From Oceanobacter sp. (lineage in GTDB: Bacteria; Pseudomonadota; Gammaproteobacteria; Pseudomonadales; Oceanobacteraceae): a DNA stretch of 64,000 nucleotides. The notes under the pieces were generated by a model. The model did not search any database. It was not told where the DNA came from and saw only the letters and a list, made by a program, of their open reading frames with translations. Location of the stretch: the NCBI GenBank assembly GCA_002733645.1, contig NVWL01000006.1, forward strand, positions 1 through 64,000, in the 5' to 3' direction. Made by a program: the position numbers and the translations under genes. Shown here one piece after another: positions 58,638 to 64,000 of the stretch. The number at the start of each line of letters is the position of its first letter. Position 1 is the stretch's first letter.

Positions 58638-59104
58638 GCAAGGGCCTTGCTGTTGTTTGCCAATTCGTTTGCATAGCGGAGCACTTCATTTGGTGTCCAT
58701 ATGCCACGACCCAAAACCTTACCTAAACGACCATAATCATGAGCAGAAGGCCGGAAAGTCGCCGCTTTACCACTCGCAACTTTCAAACAATCAGCAACAA
58801 TATTGGAACAGTTATTTTTTGCAAGTTGATATCGAGGGGCATTTGAGACCAAATCAGATATGTGCTGTGCGAGATGTTCTTCATTTACGCATGGGATTAA
58901 TACGGTTATTGGTTCCCTTCCTCCTTCAGAGTAAATATCCTCTTGGAGGGCTGCCATGAAATGACCCGGATGACTTCGCTTGATCTTCAAGTCTTTCTTT
59001 CCTGCTGCGTCTGCCGGCCAAAAACTTATGTAATCAGTACCAAAAGACAATGAGCTGTGCCCTACCATATTGCCATGAGGTGGCCATACGTGAACTTTTA
59101 ACAT
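58634..59104 (-). CDS. Papain-like (permuted NlpC/LRAT-type) protein, unrecognised
   Basis: A 156-residue protein without a signal peptide. It carries the pattern HGNMVGHSSLSFGTDYISFW near the start (His in a GHSSL context) and NNCSNIVADCLKVASGK near residue 115 (Cys after an Asn pair), the His/Cys order of permuted papain-like hydrolases, such as LRAT-type acyltransferases or peptidases found in toxins and effectors. I do not recognise a named family. It is coupled by a four-base overlap to the HDAC-like gene, suggesting a two-enzyme module. The ATG at 59104 begins MLKVHVWPPHG. Confidence 0.6.
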   Translation of the reverse strand: MLKVHVWPPHGNMVGHSSLSFGTDYISFWPADAAGKKDLKIKRSHPGHFMAALQEDIYSEGGREPITVLIPCVNEEHLAQHISDLVSNAPRYQLAKNNCSNIVADCLKVASGKAATFRPSAHDYGRLGKVLGRGIWTPNEVLRYANELANNSKALA

Positions 59105-59535
59105 GCGTTATCTCCCTATATTCGAAAAGCTCGCTGGTCATACTCTCAAACAGACCAGAACCAAAGTATCCATACATCTGCTTTGTTAACGTGCATATGC
59201 AATAAATGGCTGTTTCAAAAATCTGCTAAACTTAACCTTAATTTCAAGCAAAATTATTAGTTCGATAGTAACGAACTATGCTCTTCAGTGCTAACAGATC
59301 AAGCAAGAGACAATAATGCTCGTATTCTTATGTTTAGTGACCGCTTCAGCGTCAGGTAATACCCTCTAGGTTTCCCCTCGCCTGGGATCAAGATCAAGAG
59401 GGTCAGAGTCCTAGATCAAGAGGGTCAGAGTCCTTGATATTTATCACTCCCCTACCCAATCAAGGTCGAGGTGCGCGGTAAAGCCTTATCGCCATTGGCG
59501 CTGTTGTTGTGCGGACTGCACTCCCAGTCATATCT
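59105..59535. other. Gene-free region with tandem repeats
   Basis: About 430 bases with no credible gene. It includes the promoter region of the minus-strand papain-like/HDAC pair, the two GGGTCAGAGTC units at 59393-59438, and GC-richer scraps (e.g. GGTCGAGGTGCGCGGTAAAG) that look like remnants of another sequence. Confidence 0.5.
59393..59438. repeat. Two tandem GGGTCAGAGTC units
   Basis: Units at 59393-59416 and 59415-59438, both beginning ATCAAGAGGGTCAGAGTCCT; the second ends CTTGAT so that ATCAAG and CTTGAT form inverted ends. Related to the single unit at 57695-57718. The spacing of 22 bases suggests REP-like tandem insertion. Confidence 0.85.
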
Positions 59536-60057
59536 TCACTTAGGTATGTCATATTCCTTTTCTGGTATAGACATGACTACCTCGTAATTCCAAGGATAAT
59601 CAGGGTACTCCGCCTTCAGAGCAGCAACGTCGTCTCCATAAGTATCAGAGATTTCGACCTTGAGAACGCTATACATATTACTTCGGACCACCTCAATTTC
59701 ATGGCCAGCATTCACATAGCCGAAGTAGTTGATCTTTCCGGGCAATACCTCAACCTCGTAGGCGAACTCAGCACGTGGGCTGGCTCCTTGCCCTATCAGG
59801 AAGTAATTACCTGCTTCAACCTTAAGTAACTTCGGGCCTGAAGTGTCTATGCCCATAGCTTTTCCGCAACCAATCTTCTTTTCTGGAAACCATGAGGATG
59901 TTTTGGTACTGAGTGCCATGACTCCTACTGACTTAGCTTCACAAGACGTGTTAATCATGACGAGTCCCATTTCTGCAGGTAGTGGTTCATCCATCTTTAA
60001 AGTCGATGAACAACCAACAATCAGTCCTGTAAGAGCAATTAAAGCGATAGTTTTCAC
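59536..60057 (-). CDS. Small lipoprotein of unknown function
   Basis: About 173 residues from the GTG at 60057, which has AAAGGA upstream; the hydrophobic segment KTIALIALTGLIVGCSS ends in a lipobox, so Cys near residue 15 is lipidated. The longer frame from 60144 would put a 29-residue non-signal leader ahead of it. The mature protein has a beta-rich body (GLVMINTSCEAKSVGVMALS, FAYEVEVLPGKINYFGYVNA) with two Cys pairs. DUF2846-like architecture is possible (GNYFLIGQ, KINYFGYVN), but I do not assign it. Downstream of the immunity-like gene on the same strand. Confidence 0.7.
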   Translation of the reverse strand: MKTIALIALTGLIVGCSSTLKMDEPLPAEMGLVMINTSCEAKSVGVMALSTKTSSWFPEKKIGCGKAMGIDTSGPKLLKVEAGNYFLIGQGASPRAEFAYEVEVLPGKINYFGYVNAGHEIEVVRSNMYSVLKVEISDTYGDDVAALKAEYPDYPWNYEVVMSIPEKEYDIPK

Positions 60058-60143
60058 TGTAAGGAGTCCTTTCAATATATGGGTGAACGTTGAGTTTACT
60101 GCAATTGATATTTCGCTCAACTGCCGTGTGGCAACATTATTCA

Positions 60144-60719
60144 TTAATGTAAAGCCGATTTGTTCAAAGTGAAATCAGAAGACAAGTCCTCAGAAAGGAC
60201 TAACCCAGAGAGGTCTGCTTCACTAACGAGCTGCCTGAACTCTTTACTGCAATACACGCCAAAGTAATCATCAAAATCTGTCTTAAAAATTACTTCCTCA
60301 GTATCAAAAAACAAGGAAGCGACTTCTCCAAATGAATCCTTTGTACTGATCTTTTTATTGGCAGAAACGACCTTCAAGGGATTGAATATCGCCCCTTCTT
60401 TGGACGCTTCATTTTCAGAACTGTACATCACAGGTAACAGCTCACCATGAGGCTCGATAATGCCTTTTAATGACTTCAGCGCCTTCTCAGACAAAAACAG
60501 GTGACCACTATGTACCTGAAGGTCAGGGATAGGCTTATCACTCTTACCACCCAAACCAGGCTCAAAACGAACTGATAATTTTTGCCAGATCGGAGCATAT
60601 TCTCTTGGGTCGCACTCAATCTGAATGAGATTTTCTTCACCCAGCTTTTCGATGACCTCTTCATCGTCATACACAAGGCTTAGGTAATCGATGTCATTGG
60701 ATTTAAGGCGATACGGCAT
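60144..60719 (-). CDS. Imm11/DUF1629-like immunity protein
   Basis: A 191-residue cytosolic acidic protein with the pattern of the Imm11/DUF1629 group: QVHSGHLFLSEKALKSLKGI, EPHGELLPVMYSS, AIFNPLKVVSANKKISTKDS, and a terminal EFRQLVSEADLSGLVLSED. Its gene starts on the last base of the AHH nuclease gene's stop (TAATG), exactly the toxin-immunity layout of polymorphic toxin systems, so it most likely neutralises that nuclease. Family assignment is by pattern memory; the pairing is shown directly by the sequence. Confidence 0.75.
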   Translation of the reverse strand: MPYRLKSNDIDYLSLVYDDEEVIEKLGEENLIQIECDPREYAPIWQKLSVRFEPGLGGKSDKPIPDLQVHSGHLFLSEKALKSLKGIIEPHGELLPVMYSSENEASKEGAIFNPLKVVSANKKISTKDSFGEVASLFFDTEEVIFKTDFDDYFGVYCSKEFRQLVSEADLSGLVLSEDLSSDFTLNKSALH

Positions 60720-61102
60720 TAAAAGGCCTCGTGTTTCTGATCGGCCCGGAGCATCACTTCCTGAGGCAATGAACCAGTCTGTAAACGAAAAGACACACCT
60801 ACAAGGAGCTTATCAAGATCAGCTTGGCTCTTTATACGATTAGAGCGAAGAACACTGCGGAGCCACCCGTAGTAATGATGTCGGTGGATGCGGCTGTGCG
60901 GCACAGCGTTTTTTAAACGTTCTGGCATATGAGATTTAGCTGCTGTGTTGTGAGGTAACCAACACCCATTTATAGGGTCATCGATCCGCCGACGATGTTT
61001 CGCCAGAATAAGTCTTAAAGGTGCTGCTTTTGGATGAGCGCCAGACACCACTGCGTGAGCATCACATAACTCATGCGGCCTTGGGTCTCCCATTCTAGCC
61101 AT
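60719..61102 (-). CDS. AHH-type HNH/Endo VII nuclease toxin
   Basis: A 127-residue protein with the layout of AHH-family toxin domains: PHELCDAHAVVSGAHPKAAP near residue 10-29, IDDPINGCWLPHNTAA at 40-55, and the second His cluster HSRIHRHHYYGWLRSVLR at 69-86. Such nucleases cleave DNA or RNA and are delivered by Rhs, contact-dependent or type VI systems. The domain lacks its own delivery part; directly upstream, in the same frame, a 66-codon frame ends in TGA only six codons before this ATG, so the toxin may have been fused to a longer leader. No good Shine-Dalgarno site is next to ATG 61102 (GAGGT is 16 bases up). The next gene (immunity-like) overlaps by one base. Confidence 0.75.
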   Translation of the reverse strand: MARMGDPRPHELCDAHAVVSGAHPKAAPLRLILAKHRRRIDDPINGCWLPHNTAAKSHMPERLKNAVPHSRIHRHHYYGWLRSVLRSNRIKSQADLDKLLVGVSFRLQTGSLPQEVMLRADQKHEAF

Positions 61103-61120
61103 ATTGCTGGCGAGATTACC

Positions 61121-61321
61121 TCAACTATGCCCTTCTCCCTTTACTTCAAGGAGTGACATACCAGCGGCTTCCTCTCTATAACGAGCGACACCCTCTTCAA
61201 CCTGAGCGGTTATATAGACATCGTTAAGCACAGCTTCTGTCAGCTCTGCCTCATTATCGATCAGTGAGTATATTCTCCGTTCTAGGCTCGTTTGGAACAC
61301 ATATGGCTGGCGGTTGTGCAT
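61121..61321 (-). CDS. Short leader gene ahead of the AHH nuclease
   Basis: A 66-residue protein: ATG at 61321 with AAAGGAATTG at good spacing. The translation (MHNRQPYVFQTSLERRIYSL, EAELTEAVLNDVYITAQVEE, SLLEVKGEGHS) is predicted helical and acidic; I do not recognise it. It is in the same frame as the AHH nuclease, separated by TGA and five codons (GNLASN), so it may be the N-terminus of an ancestral longer toxin or a separate translationally coupled gene. Confidence 0.55.
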   Translation of the reverse strand: MHNRQPYVFQTSLERRIYSLIDNEAELTEAVLNDVYITAQVEEGVARYREEAAGMSLLEVKGEGHS

Positions 61322-61358
61322 AGCAATTCCTTTGCTTAGGGGGATTATTCATTGATTG

Positions 61359-61389
61359 TCGCGGATAAGATCCGTTCTTACAAGCCCAG
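61359..61389. repeat. REP-like element
   Basis: The stretch TCGCGGATAAGATCCGTTCT then TACAAGCCCAG, nearly identical to 55801-55831. It lies between the AHH-toxin leader gene and the terminator of the large repeat-protein gene. Confidence 0.75.
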
Positions 61390-61434
61390 TAACATCAAGC
61401 TTAAGCGCTAGGTATCGCGCAAGCTCCACAATCA

Positions 61435-61460
61435 AAACAGCCGCCCAACGGCGGCTGTTT
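61435..61460 (-). terminator. Terminator of the large repeat-protein gene
   Basis: An 11-bp perfect stem, AAACAGCCGCC (61435-61445) with GGCGGCTGTTT (61450-61460) around CAAC. On the minus strand the T-run is part of the stem end. A shorter copy with a longer T-run lies at 56545-56570. Confidence 0.85.
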
Positions 61461-61749
61461 CAGTCTCTCTAAATATTACTCTCTCCTGCAGGATCACTCC
61501 TCAAGCCTCTGCATATAGAAGCGCGCACTGAAGGTCACTTGGTCAAAAGTGCCGCCGGTTTTCACGCAATTTGGCGTGAAGTGGTCGCCCGTGCCTTGGT
61601 TATAAAACAACGAAAGCGAAACGATGCATTGGTTCTGGCGTCCGCCGTTGGTGGTGATGGTGGCATCTACGGTAGGTAAGCTACCAGTGGCGCCGTTGCT
61701 ATTAACGATGTATTGACCGTAATAACAGTCGAGCGTTGGCAGCGGTGAG
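61439..61749 (-). repeat. 3' tail of the large repeat-protein gene, copy B (source)
   Basis: The 311-base segment holds the last ~80 codons, stop and terminator of the gene below. Copy A at 56553-56851 is a slightly diverged duplicate in the same orientation. Confidence 0.93.
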
Positions 61750-64000
61750 TCATAGTTCAAGTCGCCTACAGAGACGGAAAAGGTACATTCGCTCAGTGTG
61801 CGCCCTGCCCGAACACTCAGTGCTGTGGCTGCGTTTACGTTCATCGATAGGCCTGTGAGCCAGATGTTGTATTTTATATCGGCTTGCCTTGGGTTGGTGC
61901 CAGACGTGAATTTTTCATAAAAGTCGGAGTTGCCGTCGCCGTCCGAATCACGCGCGTTTGGATTGGTGAAGTCGATGTATTCGGTCTGGTCGCTCAGGCC
62001 GTCATTATCGGTGTCGCTAATGCGCGGGTTAGACACGAAGATACCGATGTCGTTGCCGTTAATCGTAATGCGGCGTGCTGGGGTGCCGCTGGGCAAGCCG
62101 AGTTCTTCTCGGTCGTAGAGTGAGTCGGTATCGCTATCAACGGAGCTTGGGTTGGTGCCGTATTGGCTTTCGGCGGCGAGTGCCGTTTCGATCTGGGCGA
62201 CGTTACACATGGGGGCGAGGTTACAAGCGCGCACGAAGGCGGCGTAGTCGTTGTCTTGTACCTGATTAAAGGTAATGCATGGATTGCCACGCACGATACA
62301 GACATCGCCGCCGTTGCGGTATTCATCACCGTCGTTAATGCCGTCATTGTCGGTGTCGGTACTGCGAGGATCGGTTTTAAGATAGAACTCCAGCAGATCC
62401 GGCAGGCCGTCTTCGTCGGTGTCGGTTTTGGTTGGGTCTGACGTCACCAATCGATTGCTGCCGATGAAAGCATCCGTGACCATCCAACCTGTGGTTTCAG
62501 CCGAGTTCACGAGGCCATCGCCGTCGTCATCGAGGAAGTCGGCACCGTCCACGCGGTCGTTCGGGTGTAGGCCTAATGACAGCTCAGCAAGGTCATTAAC
62601 GAAATCGCCGTCGGTGTCTGGATTCAGTGGGTCGGTTGCGTATCCACCAGTGAGTTTGTCCACCAAGAACTGTTCACATTCAGCACTGACTTCATGCGCG
62701 GCCCAAATCGCTCCAGAGGCACGTGCCTGCGGGATTGGGCTCGGTTCTGCGCCCAGATATGGCGTAATGCTTATTGGCAGGACACTGGCGTCATCGACAT
62801 CAATACTGACCATCGGTGTGATGATGTTACCGTCCACACGCTGACCGGTGATTTCTTCGTAATCGGTTAGGCCATCGAGGTCGGTATCGCGCAAGCGAGG
62901 GTCTAACCCACAGGCACGTTCTATGTCATCGGTTAGGCCGTCACGGTCGGAGTCGGCTTGTGCCGGGTTGGAGAATACGCGATAGCTCTGGCGTGCGCCT
63001 TTAAGCTGGACTATCCAACCTTCGTTGATTTCGCTAAAGTCGGTTAGGGTATCGCATTCGTCCGTGGTGTTGCCTTGATCGCAACCATCGGTGTTGTCAC
63101 TCTGATCCGAACTGCCGTGCAGATATTCTTCTCGCGCCCAGACTCGGTCGAGGTCTTGATCTTGCACATAGGCAAAGTTGTATTGCTGCCCTGCTCTGAC
63201 ACGAAGGTTATCAAAATCGACGTTTTTGATGTTGTTGTTGTCGGTATATAACACCCAGAAGCGCGATTCGCCGGTGACGGCTTCCACATCACGGAAGCGC
63301 GTCAGCACAAGGTGCTCTTGTCCTGCTTCAATAAGAATGTCGTCGCCCGTCGGAACGGTATCAATCAGGTTGTTATCCCCGGTGCGCACAATCACTTGCC
63401 CCGGCTCAACCGGCGAGTTGAGTTCCGAGCTGAGGACGTCATCGCCAGAAATGTCGGTTTCTGCAATGCCATTGCCGCCATCCACAATCACGGCGGCGGT
63501 GGAGAATAATTCGGTCGCGTAATCTGGCTCAACCAGAATATCGTCGCCGCCCGGTACGGTCGCAATGTCATCGTCGTCGCCGCTTTGAACAACAACACTG
63601 CGTGGTTCAATTTGGCTGCCTGCGGCGAGGGTTTGTACGTCATCCGATGTCGGCGAGGCCACGGTTTCTGCTACACCATTGCCGCCATCAAGAATCACTG
63701 GCGTACGTTGTAAGCCTGCAATTTCTAACGCCCGCGCCATGCTGATGCCGCGCGGAATGCCGGTGTTGGCGTCGTGATCGCTGGCCGTCGCGATACGATA
63801 GCTTTCGACCACGCCATTGCCGAGGTCAAAGGTGATGCCCGCCGTGCGATCTTGTACTTGCTGTGACGAGAAGGCGAAGTTATTGCCGTTTTCATCGGTG
63901 ATGTCGTAGTTGGCTAATTGCACAATCAAACCACGCGGGTTTTTCATTAGCTCTTCGATTTCCTGCGGGAAGACGTTATCCGTACGGAAAATAAAGGGGC
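61494..64000 (-). CDS. Large thrombospondin-type-3/Ca-binding repeat protein (runs off right edge)
   Basis: At least 835 residues; the frame stays open past an internal ATG at 63947 to the right edge, so the N-terminus is missing. Residues near the window edge have two degenerate repeats (IVDGGNGIAETDISGDD, IVRTGDNNLIDTVPTGDD). The middle has at least five TSP3-like Ca-binding units: ADSDRDGLTDDIERACGLDP, DTDLDGLTDYEE, PDTDGDFVNDLAELSLG, TDTDEDGLPDLLEF, TDTDNDGINDGDEYRNGG, DSDTDSLYDREELG, SDTDNDGLSDQTEY. These Asp-rich loops suggest secretion and calcium binding. The C-terminus (after ARDSDGDGNSDFYEKF) is a beta-rich tail with paired Cys (ECTFSV, LDCYY, NQCIV, PNCVK), duplicated in 56.6 kb. 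Surface or toxin-carrier role is inferred only. Confidence 0.85.
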   Translation of the reverse strand, partial: PFIFRTDNVFPQEIEELMKNPRGLIVQLANYDITDENGNNFAFSSQQVQDRTAGITFDLGNGVVESYRIATASDHDANTGIPRGISMARALEIAGLQRTPVILDGGNGVAETVASPTSDDVQTLAAGSQIEPRSVVVQSGDDDDIATVPGGDDILVEPDYATELFSTAAVIVDGGNGIAETDISGDDVLSSELNSPVEPGQVIVRTGDNNLIDTVPTGDDILIEAGQEHLVLTRFRDVEAVTGESRFWVLYTDNNNIKNVDFDNLRVRAGQQYNFAYVQDQDLDRVWAREEYLHGSSDQSDNTDGCDQGNTTDECDTLTDFSEINEGWIVQLKGARQSYRVFSNPAQADSDRDGLTDDIERACGLDPRLRDTDLDGLTDYEEITGQRVDGNIITPMVSIDVDDASVLPISITPYLGAEPSPIPQARASGAIWAAHEVSAECEQFLVDKLTGGYATDPLNPDTDGDFVNDLAELSLGLHPNDRVDGADFLDDDGDGLVNSAETTGWMVTDAFIGSNRLVTSDPTKTDTDEDGLPDLLEFYLKTDPRSTDTDNDGINDGDEYRNGGDVCIVRGNPCITFNQVQDNDYAAFVRACNLAPMCNVAQIETALAAESQYGTNPSSVDSDTDSLYDREELGLPSGTPARRITINGNDIGIFVSNPRISDTDNDGLSDQTEYIDFTNPNARDSDGDGNSDFYEKFTSGTNPRQADIKYNIWLTGLSMNVNAATALSVRAGRTLSECTFSVSVGDLNYDSPLPTLDCYYGQYIVNSNGATGSLPTVDATITTNGGRQNQCIVSLSLFYNQGTGDHFTPNCVKTGGTFDQVTFSARFYMQRLEE

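Overview
The window looks like the chromosome of a marine gammaproteobacterium, most likely an Oceanospirillales-type organism. This is inferred from gene content: a holC-valS block, purT, dapE, RND and MMPL pumps, a DUF1329 protein, a 7TMR-DISM diguanylate cyclase and a GlyGly-CTERM surface protein. Core genes have moderate GC and typical gammaproteobacterial Shine-Dalgarno sites. I see no rRNA, tRNA or CRISPR array.

Layout. 1-5.2 kb: a visibly GC-richer copper island next to an ISL3-family transposase that runs off the left edge. It holds a broken DHA2-type MFS exporter, a CopZ-like chaperone, copA and cueR. Three promoters have the 19-bp spacer and ACCTTCC-type dyad of CueR sites, so the island forms one small regulon. 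5.5-22.7 kb: mostly housekeeping and small conserved genes. These include a second metal system (a frameshifted MerR-type regulator with an SO_0444-type Cu/Zn exporter), an exported beta-helix protein, a diguanylate cyclase, purT, two Nudix hydrolases, a gamma carbonic anhydrase and an RluA-type pseudouridine synthase behind an overlapping 50-codon gene. 22.9-40.6 kb: an envelope-transport block. It has an RND adaptor/permease pair, an orphan histidine kinase, a complete RND tripartite operon, and a TetR-MMPL-LolA-like-outer-membrane-protein operon with two tandem palindromic operators. 40.8-48.2 kb: cheX, a purine phosphoribosyltransferase, dapE-rlmA-holC-(unknown) with overlapping genes, and valS.

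48.3-64 kb is accessory DNA. Two 124-bp direct repeats (121/124 identical) flank a higBA-hepT cassette, and a second toxin-antitoxin pair follows. Both hepT and the second toxin carry apparent frameshifts. Next come a WYL regulator with an ABM-like protein, and a 1260-residue SIR2-domain protein in AT-rich DNA flanked by REP-like elements, a strong antiphage-defence candidate. The right end (56.5-64 kb) resembles a polymorphic-toxin or surface-protein locus. A large thrombospondin-type-3 repeat protein runs off the right edge, and its 3' tail and terminator are duplicated about 5 kb downstream, fused to a stub of an HD-hydrolase gene. Between the copies lie an AHH-type nuclease toxin, an immunity-like protein, a lipoprotein, a papain-like protein coupled to a histone-deacetylase homologue, and a Sel1 protein, mixed with GGGTCAGAGTC-type repeats.

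All function calls come from reading translations and motifs by eye. No database search was run. Start codons were chosen from visible Shine-Dalgarno spacing and homologous N-termini.
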